Below, one piece after another: positions 10,136-20,638 of a stretch of 64,000 nt of DNA (position 1 is the first letter of the stretch; each line of letters opens with the position of its first letter). The stretch covers positions 2,714,508 to 2,778,507 of the forward strand of contig BCIO01000005.1 of the NCBI GenBank assembly GCA_001599975.1, read 5' to 3'. A model generated the notes under the pieces. That model did no database searches and was not told the DNA's origin. It worked only from the letters and a program-made list of their open reading frames with translations. The DNA is from Cystobasidiopsis lactophilus. Taxonomy: Eukaryota > Basidiomycota > Agaricostilbomycetes > Agaricostilbales > Chionosphaeraceae. A program made the translations under genes and the position numbers.

Positions 10136-12995
10136 ATGGCCGCCGCTGGACAGAGCTTTTGGCAGCGAGCCCGAAACAGTCGCATCGGGAGCGGCCTGAG
10201 GACGCTCAATGCCCATCGTCGGACCGTCGTAGTCGTTGCCATCGGGACGTACGGCGGCGTTCAGTACCTCCGCACCAAAATCGCCATTGCTCGAAGAGAC
10301 AGGATCCAGTGAGCATAGAAATGTGCTCTCGAGAGCGTGCAGTATCTTGACCACTGTTGCAACAGCCCCAACACAACTCTTCACTGGCGCATCACTGACG
10401 GTTCAATCGTCGAGCAGAAGTCGCCAGGGTCTACCTTGTCCCTCTTACTTTCCTCGCCTAATGTAAGCCTCTCAATGACACCATGAGTATGTTTCTCATT
10501 CGTGCTCAAAGCCTGGAGATGACCCGCCACGGATTCTCCGCCTCTTCGATGTTGTTCACGCGCTCAAGATGATTGAATCGGACGAGAGAATAGTCAGCCC
10601 TTTTTGTGCCGCTATAGAGACAAAGCTAATTTGATGCCAAAGACTGGACTGGTGGCTGACTTTTCGTCGCTCGGCACGCCGAATATCCCAAGTTACACGC
10701 TCGGGTTGGCGCAGCTGGAAGAAATCCACGACGCTGTCACTTCATTAAAACGATCTAGGAAAGCCACCGGCAATCCCATCAGAACTGTGGCCGTCACGGA
10801 TTCCTTTTCAAGCCAAGGCGAATACGCATTAGGTCAGGCCTTCTCTACAGTGCGCGCCAGCTGAAGACTCAGTCGAAGTCTTCCAATAGCCACCGCCTTT
10901 GACGAAATCTATCTTCAACCCTCTGGCGAAATTCCCCTTACTGGCCTCTCTGCCACCATTCCCTTCTACTCAAGGCTACTCTCCTTCCTCGGGATCAAAA
11001 TTCATGCCGAAGCGCGCACCAAATGGAAGAGCATGGTCGCGCCTTATGTCCAGGAGCAACTCACCGCCGACCAGAGGGAGAACGAGGAGCAGCTCATCAG
11101 CGATCTCAACGACAACCTGCTCACCTTGATCGCCAGAAGTCGCTTCAGCGCAGACAGCCCTGAAGTCGGGCTGGAGAAGTTGAAGGCCCTCAGTCAAAGA
11201 GGTCCATTCACGGCTCAAGAAGCGGAAGCGTGAGCGTTTTGTCCGCACAATCTTGCCAGCGTGCTGAGTCATGGATCGATCAAGCCTGGGCCTCGTAACC
11301 AAGGCAGAATTCAAGAGCACCATCCTGAAGGAAATGTTTCCTGAGCCACCCGAAGACGGTTTTGAAAATCCAGATGACGAAAAGAAGCTCTTTGTGAGCA
11401 GACGGTGATTTCAAAAGTTTGCCGATGAGCGCTGACAACTCTGGCCAGGGTTTTGCTCACTACATCAAGGTGGCGAAAGCCCAGCTCGCCAAGGCCGATA
11501 CTGATATCGTAGATGTCGGAGTTGTCTACTTGCTCGGCACTATCAGCGGAGAGTCTTCAGAGTGGGCCTTTGTCTCGTGCACATCTGAGGCTGTTCATCG
11601 TCCGCTGACTCACATTGGGTAGCTTTGGCACGGCCTCGGTCGTTCGTGGGTTCTCCCAGTGCCTCGATTGAGCTTGGCGGCGAGCTTATGAATTGCACAG
11701 GCGGACTCAAAGAAGCCGGAAATGACGAAGACATCCACGCCGTAATCTTGCGCATCGATTCTGGCGGCGGTGGAGTGGTCGAGAGCGAAAGCATCTGGGA
11801 CGCCGTTCGCCAGCTCAAGGCCAAGAACAAGGTCGTCATCGCCAGCTTCGGCAACGCCTCAGCATCTGGAGGCTACCTGGCGTCTACCCACGCGGACCTC
11901 ATAACAGCGTCGCCTTCCACCATTACCGGATCCATTGGCGTAGCTTCCATTCGTCCGACTGTCACACAAACATTTCTAGACCGCTTCTATCTGAACGTCG
12001 AATCCTTCTTCACCGGCTCCAAGACCAACTCCCTTTTGCACGAACTCGAAGGGCGTGATCTGGAGAGGCATCGAAAGCACATTGACGAGACATACGACCG
12101 CTTCAAGGCACACGTCTGCGACGGCCGCAGCATTCCCGAAGACAAGATCGAAGATTTGGCCGGTGGCAAAGTGTACACGGCTTTACGAGCCTTTGGCCAA
12201 GTGGCCGACAAAGAGGTGGTGGACAAGCTCGTCGCCGCACAAAATCTCTTGCCGCTTCAGGTAGAGCAGCCAGCAGCAGGCGAAGCGGTGACGGAGGTGC
12301 CTCTGGCTGAAGAAGGGGTGCAGCTCGCGGCGGATCAAGAGACATCACCTTTTGCACCGGTCGAGCCGCCGTCGGACGTCATGGAAGATTCAGAGTCCGA
12401 AGTCAAGCGGGCGCTTGGACCCCTGGGACGCGGACTGGTCGACACCCTCGCTGGGATCTATGCGACATCTACGCTCGCGGCCGAGTTGGGCATCTTCAAA
12501 GCTCTATCGCTCGCCAAACAGAAGCACCCAGATCTCTCGGACATTGAACTCCTTGAGTTTGCTCTTCCGGATCTCGAGGTGCGAGAGAGCGAAACGGGCG
12601 AACCGGTGAGTCGTCGCATTCTGCGTTTGGCCACCCACTCACCCCAAAGTTAGATTATGGCCTTTGATGTTCGCCTCAAAACGTTCCCTGTCGAGCGCAG
12701 CCTGTGGGACAGCGTTGTGACTGCAGCCAAGCGCGGCGACTCCATTGATCCTGAGTCGGTTTCCATGTGGAGGCTCGGCAAAGCGGCCCTGTTCGTTCCT
12801 CCTCTCGTTGCGCCTGCCCGTGTCCTCAATAAGCCTCCCCCCAGAGCAACATGGATCCTCCGCAGTATTGCGCAGAGTCTTTCGGCAGAACTGCAGGATC
12901 TTGGGCTGCCCCTGAAAAGCTTCCAGCAAGCGTCCAGACCTTCAAACGTACGGGCTCAGTACCTTGGGGCGGGGTCCAGGATATCGCTGACCTAG
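10136..12995 (+). CDS. S49-family signal peptide peptidase (SppA / protease IV, long form)
   Basis: Membrane-anchored serine protease with a Ser-Lys dyad. Spliced by eye from ATG 10136: MAAAGQSFWQRARNSRIGSG; a hydrophobic segment TVVVVAIGTYGGVQYL; RIHPNTTLHWRITDGSIVEQ; DDPPRILRLFDVVHALKMIE; ITGLVADFSSLGTPNIP; TDSFSSQGEYALATAFDEI; LQPSGEIPLTGLSATIPF. The N-terminal domain keeps the general-base Lys in RTKWKSMVAPYV. The C-terminal domain has VILRIDSGGG and the nucleophile Ser in NASASGGYLA, followed by TASPSTITGSIGV. The last exon, after an intron at about 12,606-12,655, ends ISLT at 12,995. The duplicated two-domain layout matches the long bacterial/plastid type. The Arg-rich, acid-poor N-terminus suggests a mitochondrial location, which is inference. 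Family S49 is best known from bacteria and plastids. Confidence 0.85.
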
Positions 12996-13135
12996 ACCAT
13001 CGGTGCAACTCTGCTGACCGGGCTCGCCACTTCTTTGTGCGGCAAAAGCTTGAGCTCTGACATCGAAACTGCCGTTCCACTCTAGGCCGAGCTTGTTTTG
13101 AAAGACCAGTCTTCTTCGCCTTCCTTCTCCGCGAC

Positions 13136-13899
13136 ATGGGCAAGAGACCAGCGAAGACGCAAGGCGGCTCAACACCCAGCGTAGTCGCACCTCAGGCCCC
13201 AAAGGCGTTGAAGTGGCCTGCGTTTTCGACACCACACCTAGCCAAAGATCTCAGCCTTCAGATGGAGCTACCAGACGAGATAGGTGCGCAATTCGTAAAG
13301 TGCTCTGGCCTCCCCAAGTCTCATTGGGCTGCGAACGAACCATGCATCCAGGCGTCGTCTTGAACCTCTTCACTGCCAAGGAAAGCCAGACTCTGGTCAA
13401 ATTCTTTGAGTCCAACTTGAAGATGGAAGCCAGCCCGCCTGCCAAAAAGGACGAGGCGACTAGGACCAATTCCCGGTTTTCGACTTTGGACCAGGAGTTG
13501 GCCAAGCGCCTTTGGCAGGAGACGCCGTTGAGCGACCTTTTGCCACCCGTACTGGACTCATCGGCTGCAAAAGCCAAATGTAAAGGCTTGAACTCGAACA
13601 TCCGCGTCTATCGATACGAAGGCTCTCAGTTCTTTGGCCGGCATTACGACGAGGCGGTCATGGACTACGGATTGAAGTCCAGGTGGACGCTTCTCATCTA
13701 TTTGACTGGGTCAGAGGACGGCTTAGTGGGTGGCGAGACGGTCTTTTATGAAGAGGATGGACGACAGGCCTTCTCCTTCATGCCGCAAAGAGGCGCCGCG
13801 CTCATTCACAAGCATGGCTCGGACTGTCTCTTGCACGAGTCTAATCCCGTCGAAGAGGGAATTAAATGGGTGCTGCGCTCAGACGTGATGTTTGGATGA
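13136..13899 (+). CDS. 2-oxoglutarate/Fe(II)-dependent dioxygenase (prolyl 4-hydroxylase-like)
   Basis: Predicted non-haem iron oxygenase that uses 2-oxoglutarate; the substrate is unknown. Exon 1 (MGKRPAKTQGGSTPSVVAP to ELPDEI) joins exon 2 (GVVLNLFTAKESQTLVKFF...) across a GT-AG intron of about 70 bases. The double-stranded beta-helix is clear: NSNIRVYRYEGSQFFGRHYD gives the H-x-D iron ligands, TLLIYLTGSEDGLVGGETVF follows, and the distal region ALIHKHGSDCLLHES supplies the third His. KWVLRSDVMFG then carries the Arg expected to bind 2-oxoglutarate. About 230 residues, with no signal peptide, so probably cytosolic or nuclear. It follows SppA on the same strand and converges with the expansin-like gene; the two stops are 87 bases apart. 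Confidence 0.85.
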
Positions 13900-13986
13900 C
13901 GAGGGGGGCAGAGCAAGCGCTCAGCGCTTGGACGACGTTGCACATCCTCTAGGGACGGAAAAGGTCGAACTGGCGGCCTTGTTGCT

Positions 13987-15415
13987 TCAAGCAGCAGCGG
14001 CAGCAACCGGACATACTGGGTTGGCCGTATCACAGTTGATGGGCTCCACCGCACAATTGACTCTCGTTGACCAGGAGAACCCCCCAGCTGCAGCCAAAGT
14101 CAGTCTCGATCTACCTTTACACGCTTCTTCGCATCTCACGAGTTTGTATGCACTGCTGCAGCGTAGTGCCGGCACATTTCCATACACCGGGAGTGTCTGA
14201 GCAGTCTCCAGTGGATGCAGCAGCAGCAGCAGCAGCAGCAGCAGCTGTAGTCTTTGCGGCCAGCGTGGTTTCTTCCGGTGTGTTCGCTGTAGTGGGTGGC
14301 AAAGGTGGTGTGGAAGTGGATGTGGTGGGAGCCGCAGCATTGTTTTGTCCTGCCTTGGTGCGAGACCGAGTGCGCGTTACAGTCGAAAGAGGCTTAGATG
14401 TCTGTGCGGTGGTTGTGGACGGAGTAGCCGGTCGTGAAGTCGTTGTATCGACGGGCGGGGCCGGTGCGTTACCCGAGGCTGGGGTGCCATCCAGATTCCA
14501 GATCTGGTCATCATGTATTTCCCCTGACCTTGGATCAACCCAGGTCCGGAACCAAGAGACATCACACCTACAAGTGACTCCACTGATGCGTCCTTGAGCG
14601 CAGCGGTCAGATCCGAAGAGCTGCGCGAAAACGTCCGAGCTAAAGTCCGCCCCGCCACTTGAGCACAAGGAGTGAGCTCGGGTTGCTCTCGTATTATGGA
14701 GGCTCGGATCCTACTTGAGATCGCACTCCACGCAACCGTCCCAAACGATTAGATTGTCGACGACGTTGCCTGAGAGAACGAGTTTAACTTCGAGCGCACG
14801 ACTGCCGGGGGCTCCCCCTCACCATTGAAAGTAGCCGTGAGCCTTTTGCCACAGAGACCAGCAGGATTGGCAGACAGCAACGAGTGAGGGCTTCAAGTAG
14901 GATGTCAGATGCCGTTGTTCAGCCAAAAGGCGACCTACATTGCCACGACGTTGTCTGTGCCGCGCTGAGCAAGAGTCTGGGCATTGCCCGACGGCTCGCA
15001 TTGAGCAAATCTGCAATACCTGTGAGCACTGGGGATCCTAAAAGGGTGCCCGAGAGAAGATGCGCACCCATTTGTCTCAGGATAGCTCGAGAGCCCCTGT
15101 CGATTTACTCAGTGCGCAATTAAGGCCCGATAGAATGGCTACAGCTCACGTTCACAGGCCCACAGGTGCCACCGCCGTGAATGTCGTAGTAAAAAGTCCT
15201 TTGTGGATTCCATCAGCTCTACGCTCGAATGAGCACGCTAGCGCCACCCACCCGTCGCCGGTACCACTGAGCACAACACTGTTGTCGCGACGTCCGAAGC
15301 GTGCTATAGAGCGAGCGCCATGTCGACGAGAATGGCTTCGTGTGTCGGTGTGACCAGAGCGGCGTGCGAGAGCGAGCGAAACGGAGGCCGCGAAGAGGAG
15401 ACCGGCCAGAATCAT
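13987..15415 (-). CDS. Secreted expansin/RlpA-like double-psi beta-barrel protein
   Basis: Predicted wall-loosening or wall-binding secreted protein. Start MILAGLLFAASVSLALARR at 15,415 is a signal peptide. A basic propeptide-like region (RRHGARSIARFGRRD) follows. The barrel begins GTGDG, joined across an intron to TFYYDIHGGGTCGPVN, then AQTLAQRGTDNVVAM, NPAGLCGKRLTATFNG, NVVDNLIVWDGCVECDLK and SSDVFAQLFGSDRCAQGRIS. A Thr/Ala/Pro-rich linker contains an alanine run encoded by a GCA-type triplet tract. The C-terminus has a Cys-rich piece (GDCSDTPGVWKCAGTTLQQC, VNCAVEPINCDTANPVC) and ends in TGA at 13,987-13,989. Several splice sites were chosen to keep the barrel in frame and need transcript support. 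The linker plus Cys-rich tail architecture resembles the nearby monooxygenase. Confidence 0.7.
14218..14246. repeat. CAG/GCA triplet tract (polyalanine-coding)
   Basis: A run of about nine GCA/CAG units within the linker of the expansin-like gene. On the minus strand it encodes an alanine tract, so its length is likely to vary between strains. Confidence 0.9.
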
Positions 15416-15895
15416 GATGAAAGGCGAAACAAATACCAAATGAATGCGAGAGAGCAAGGAGAGGTGTGGCTGGCCGGCAGCTAAGGGCAGAGGGAAAGGA
15501 GAGGCAAGATGGAGGATGTGTGTGAACAGAAGCGGACAGAACAGGTGCAAAAGCCTGAAGCTGACATGTCCGGGCCCCAGCGCAGGGTGTCTTCTGAAAG
15601 AGGCTCGAGCATTTATCGCGTTTGACCTCCTCGCACGTATTCCAGTGGCGGCAGGGGTGTGGCCGAATGTGTTTCGTTTTCGTGCCGACCTCCATTGGGC
15701 AAAGCCTACCCATTCGCGACAGGTCGGACAGCACATAGATGTACAGTTAGCATGGGGGACCAAAAGAGCCTATAGAAGAGCCACCTAGAAGAGCTAGAAG
15801 AGGTGGAGAATCCGCTCGAGATCACGGGAGCCCCCGTTGACCATGATCGATGTCAACCCTGTCCGCTAGCAGCCACAGCCTACCTACCTAAACCA
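15416..15895. promoter_or_regulatory. Divergent intergenic region
   Basis: About 480 bases between the start of the expansin-like gene and the start of the carboxylase alpha subunit. It should hold both promoters. Purine-rich patches occur at 15,440-15,530; nothing else stands out. Confidence 0.35.
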
Positions 15896-18620
15896 ATGCT
15901 CCATAAAGCCACCAAGAAGTCGGAGCAGGCGCTGTCAGCAGCCGGCCGCGCTGCGATCGTCTCTGCCGCTGGACGAAGCTACCCCGCGCTGGCGGCGGAA
16001 AGGAATGGGCCTTCTCGAGGTGTTGGCGTAGATGGCCGAGGATCAGCTCGACGAGCCTCTACTCTGTCCGCCCCTCGTCGGACTGCCGTCGAACGAGATC
16101 TCGCTCGCTTTGCGTCCTCTCTGGCTATTGATCCGTCGACCTCGAAACCTTTGTTCAGCAAAATGTGCGGTCATCGCCCTCTGCTCCCTTTTCTCGTTAC
16201 TCACATTTGTGGATGCAGCTTGATCGCGAACCGCGGCGAGATTGCCTGCCGAGTGATTGCGACCTGCAAGAAGCTCGGGATCCAGACGGTCGCCGTCTAC
16301 TCAGAGGTGGAAGCCGACGCTCAGCATGTGCGCATGGCCGATGAGGCCTATCTTCTTGGCCCCGCCCCGTCCTCCGAGAGCTACCTGCGCGGCGACAAGA
16401 TCGTCGAGATCGCAAAGGCAACCGGAGCGCAGGCTGTTCATCCTGGCTGTAGGCCCCTCTTCTCGCACCTCTCTGACCAGAGCCTAATTTCGTGATGGCA
16501 TAGACGGCTTTTTGTCGGAAAATGCGGCTTTTGCTGAGCTGCTTGCCACCGAGGGTCTCACCTTCATCGGGCCCTCGCCTCAGGCAATCCGCTCTATGGG
16601 CTCCAAGAGCGAGTCTAAGGATGTGGGACTCCTATTATTTCAATCCAAAGAAGAAACAAGTGCTGAGCACGAGCAAACAACAGATCATGCTGGCAGCTGG
16701 CGTTCCCTGCGTGCCTGGCTACCACGGGACCAACCAAGACCCCGCCTTTCTTCAGCAGCAGGCGCAAGAGATTAGATATCCTGTTCTAATCAAAGCAGTG
16801 TCAGGAGGAGGCGGAAAGGGCATGAAGATCGTCACCAAGGACGAAGACTTTGTCGAGCAACTTGACAGCGCTAAGCGCGAATCGCTCAAGTCGTTTAGCG
16901 ACGACCGCGTGCTCATCGAAAAGTACCTCGAAACTCCCCGTCACGTCGAAGTCCAGGTTTTTGGAGACACTCTGGGCAACGTGGTGCATTTGCATGAGAG
17001 GGATTGTTCAGTCCAGGCAAGTGGCGTTCTGGCTAGCAGCCCGGCTTGACTGACGCTTCGCAAACATTAGCGCCGCCACCAAAAAATCATTGAAGAGGCT
17101 CCGGCTCCCCACTTGTCGGATGCTGTCAGGCAAGAGCTTGGCGCCAAAGCTGTGGCCGCCGCCAAAGCTGTCGCATATGTTGGGGCCGGAACGGTCGAGT
17201 TTATTATGGACTCCAACACGAAGCAATTCTATTTCATGGAGGTGAGGTTCCGTCACCGAAGGCGGTTGGCCCCTCATTAAGTCCGGGCGCTTCAGATGAA
17301 CACTCGACTCCAAGTCGAGCATCCCGTCACCGAAATGATCACTGGCACCGACCTTGTCCATTGGCAACTTCAAGTGGCCGCTGGAAACCCATTGCCGCAG
17401 CAACAAGACCAGATCAAGGCCAGAGGCCATGCCTTCGAAGCCCGCATCTATGCCGAAAACCCTGCAAAGTTCGCTCCTTTCTCTTCACCCATCCTGCTGT
17501 AGCCTTGGGCTCATTCCGTTCTCGCAGCAACTTCCTGCCCGAAACGGGAACTCTAGTGCATGTTCAAGCGCCCGAGCTCTCGAGTAATGTTCGTCTCGAG
17601 ACAGGCTTCGTGCCCGGGGACGAAATCAAGGTTTTCTACGACCCTATGATTGCGAAGCTTGTCTGCTGGGGCTCTGATCGCACTGCTGCTCTCCGACAAC
17701 TCGTCTACTCGCTCAAGCAGTTCCAGGTGGCCGGCCTCCACACCAACATCCCGTTCCTAATATCACTGGCATCTCACCCTTCATTTCAAAATGGTGAAGT
17801 GGAAACAGGGTTCATTGATGTGGGCTGTTCCTCCTGCGTGACATGCAAACGTGCGCTCAATCACCAACCTCTCGCAGAAATTTCATGCGGAGCTTTTCCC
17901 ACCACCACCTAGAGTCTCTCTTTCCGAACTCAGCGCTGCCGCTTTATATACCGGCTTGACGCAATCTTCGCCCTCAGCGTCGCCCTGGGGCCTGTTGGCG
18001 CGGAAGCGGTTCGGTGGTGGCACCGCTCATCAGTCTTTTGCTTTCTCGAGTGTCCATGGAGCGACCGAAAGCGACTTGACGTCCTCGAACGACGTTGTTC
18101 AGCTGCAGAGCGGGTCCTCTGGTCAGACAACCATCAGCTCTGCCCTTCTCGTTGGCAACAACATAGAGGCGGGATTGTCCAACGAAAGGCTGCGAGCCAC
18201 TGTTGTCCCCCAGGCGGACAAGCTGCATGTTTTCAACGACGGAAGGCAAACCGAGCTCACTTGGACGCCTCCAAAATGGGTTGATGAAGTGGCGCAGCAA
18301 CAAGGCCTGGCAGGCACCGGCTCCATTTCAGCGCCCACACCAAGTCGCGTTGTCGCCGTGCTTTGCTCAGTTGATCAGGAAGTCAAGCAAGGCCAAACCT
18401 TGGTGGTTCTAGAAGGTACTTCATTGGGCTTTGCTGTGCATAGCCAATGACCGAGCTGAATCGCCCTTTCACAGCGATGAAAACGGAGCTCAAAATTACA
18501 GCTCCCGTCGCTGGCAAAGTCAAAGCGATTTTAGTGCAGGAGGGACAGATGGTCAAAGAGCTAGAGATTCTGGTCGAGGTGGAATCGCCTGAGGACGAGA
18601 CCACCGCCCAGGCCTCGTAA
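15896..18620 (+). CDS. MCCC1: Methylcrotonyl-CoA carboxylase, biotin-carrying alpha subunit
   Basis: Mitochondrial biotin-dependent carboxylase subunit for the fourth step of leucine breakdown (3-methylcrotonyl-CoA to 3-methylglutaconyl-CoA). The N-terminus from ATG 15,896 is rich in Ala, Arg and Ser like a presequence. Biotin carboxylase motifs, in order: [14 protein letters not shown] (joined across an intron), [27 protein letters not shown], the ATP-grasp Gly-rich loop [69 protein letters not shown] and [10 protein letters not shown]. The C-terminal biotinyl domain has [19 protein letters not shown], with the biotin-accepting Lys in AMKTE. Pyruvate carboxylase is excluded because no transcarboxylase domain follows. 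The stop is TAA at 18,618-18,620. The beta subunit lies at 25.0-27.0 kb. Confidence 0.93.
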
Positions 18621-19707
18621 AGTGCCCGCGAGTACAAGTAGTGCGGACCGTATTCTTGTCACTTGAATGACTTGCCGCTGGTATGGATTGTAGGCTGCAC
18701 CATCACCTGGAGAGCTCATCAAGCTGCATCCGCAGCCCGGTCGGGTCACTCAGGTCTCCATGCTCGAGAATGGAGACCTGCCTCAGGTCGCTAAACAGCG
18801 TGTTCTACTCGTTGGCCGTCATCTCTTTCGTGATTCTTCATACTGGCCGGATAGCCTATCACTCTTTTACAAAGGGCTTTCACCATCACTAGAAAACGAC
18901 GAGATCCTTGGCCCTCTCTGCCGCCTTGCGCCACATGCCCAGCTTTTCCGCAAGATTCACACAGAGTTCCAGGTGCAGGGGTTGTTTCTCGTTGGGCGCA
19001 TTTGGGGCAAGCGACAGCAGAGGGATTTCAAACCTCACTTTGCCACCCACTGAAGCCGTCAAGGGGCCCTGCTTCGGCAGGGTGCCGAGGCTCCAGTGCG
19101 GCGTGGCGCATTCGTCGGGTTGAGGGCCTTATGCCCTCAGCGGAGCTGAATCGTGGGCGACCACGAGTCGGCGTAGGCGATGCAATCAAAGTCAAAGTCA
19201 AAGTCGGGTGGCCGAAGCAACTCTTGCCCAAGACCGCCACTCATTGCTATTAGACTTTGCCGATCCTTTCTAATAGCTGCCGCGAAGGGTGGATCGCGGC
19301 CAAGCTGCACTGCCGAACTCTCGAGCTGAAGTGTTTGCCACCGCCGGTGATGAAATCTGCCGCTCACCGAGAAGCTGTGGTCTCTCGTCCTCGGGCTCTG
19401 CGTGCCGTATCACATCATTGCTGGTGTCCCAAGTCTAGCTGCCGACCTGGACTCCTCTAGTCGGTTGCAAGTTTGCTCCCATGTGGGCAGTTCCCGGGAC
19501 AACGCGGCAAGGCTGAGAGGCAGCCAATCTGATTGGCTTGTTCAATTCGAATATTCGGCAGCTTGATTGGGCGCTATTACTAGCACATTTGTCTTGGGCT
19601 GATGTTAGCAGGATGCTTCATTGGACAGAGATCACGTTCCGGAGTTGTAAAGATTCATTGCCTGCCTGCCCTTACTGCCCTGCCCTTGACCACAATCCAG
19701 CGTCGCC
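18621..19707. other. Intergenic region with one unassigned open frame
   Basis: About 1.1 kb between the carboxylase alpha subunit and the cytochrome b561-like gene. It holds one coding-like open frame (listed separately), a short AAAGTC tandem run at about 19,188-19,206, and presumably the promoter of the gene to the right. Nothing else is recognisable. Confidence 0.4.
18760..19053 (+). CDS. Hypothetical protein (uncertain)
   Basis: An open frame of 98 codons beginning MLENGDLPQVAKQRVLLVGR and ending ...WGKRQQRDFKPHFATH. Its composition looks coding-like, and the frame stays open upstream to a possible acceptor (TTGTAG) at about 18,692, giving ...ELIKLHPQPGRVTQVS before the Met. It could therefore be the last exon of a longer gene whose first exon I could not find. 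No family recognised. Confidence 0.3.
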   Translation: MLENGDLPQVAKQRVLLVGRHLFRDSSYWPDSLSLFYKGLSPSLENDEILGPLCRLAPHAQLFRKIHTEFQVQGLFLVGRIWGKRQQRDFKPHFATH

Positions 19708-20593
19708 ATGGCACCAGCAGCAAAATGGGACTACCACGACAAGATGATCATCACGCATGGTGGGTGGTATGTGGTTTGGGTGTGGCGAAACAGGCCTCAG
19801 TTGCTTTCCTGGACGAACCGAAGCCGTCTTCGCAGGCATAGCGGCGATGTTACTGGCGCCCGCCGCTATAATTTACTCTCGATTCCGACAAGCACACGGT
19901 AGCCGCTACTACGTCCATGCCGTCCTCCAAACCATAACCGCCGCGTTCATACTGTGCGTGCCAAGTCCTCCCTCTCCGACTGCAAGCTCATGTCGCCATG
20001 GCGAACAGCATCGTCTTCGTCACTGGTCTTGAGGCGATTAACAAGAACATTGGCCCTTCAAAACCGTACCAGTTCGTTGGGGTTCGTAGCTCCTCTCACT
20101 TACAGAGGCGAAGTTTTGACAGAGGCCGGCCAACAGCATGGCCAAGATATTCATCATGGTTCGTGAACGCCAGCCCTCCTTCCTTCGATCAGGTGATAAC
20201 GAACAGCCGGCAGACCTGGGTCTTGCGCTCTTCATCATCGTCATGGCCCAATCTTTCATTGGCTTGGCCTCTCATTTCACCCGCCGGCGACAAGGTTTTA
20301 CTGCCGTTCTCTCAAGTCCCAGCATTCTACGTTGGTTTCACATCTTCATGGGCGTGGCGACGATCGTGCTCCTTTGGACCGAGATGGTCCTTGGGTTCGA
20401 CGAATGGGACGAGACTTCCGACGCCGGCGTCATGGTGCCTACTGGTGTTCGGGTCGTATTCTGGATCCTACTCGGCGTTGCAGTAGCGCTATACGCGACC
20501 GCATGGGTTCTCCAAGCGATGGGATTTAAATCCCAAGCTGCCGGGTCTGAGTCCGGCGAAAGCGTGCCCGACGAGAAGACCATCTCGAATTGA
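19708..20593 (+). CDS. Cytochrome b561-domain membrane protein
   Basis: Predicted multi-pass membrane protein with a b561-type haem domain, usually involved in transmembrane electron transfer. Spliced: MAPAAKWDYHDKMIITHG joins IAAMLLAPAAIIYSRFRQAH and YYVHAVLQTITAAFIL; then TGLEAINKNIGPSKPYQF; then HGQDIHHDLGLALFIIVMA and SFIGLASHFTRRRQGF; then ILRWFHIFMGVATIVLLWTE; then GVRVVFWILLGVAVALYATA. Four histidines (in THG, YYVH, IHH and WFH) sit at the right spacing on successive helices to ligate two haems. The tail is hydrophilic and ends KTISN. No signal peptide and no DOMON or ferric-reductase domain is visible, so this is a stand-alone b561 core. It converges with the acyl-CoA synthetase gene; the stops are 45 bases apart. 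Confidence 0.75.
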
Positions 20594-20638
20594 ACATGTA
20601 GATAAAGGCAGGAGTCAGTTGAACAATCATCCAAAAGG

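Noticed and set aside
9890-10384. A 164-codon minus-strand frame
   Set aside because: Antisense to the first exons of the S49 protease, whose start and splice pattern give a coherent family match; the minus frame matches nothing.
14218-14246. CAG/GCA run as a non-coding microsatellite
   Set aside because: It is in frame within the linker of the expansin-like gene and encodes alanines; still likely to vary in length, but coding.
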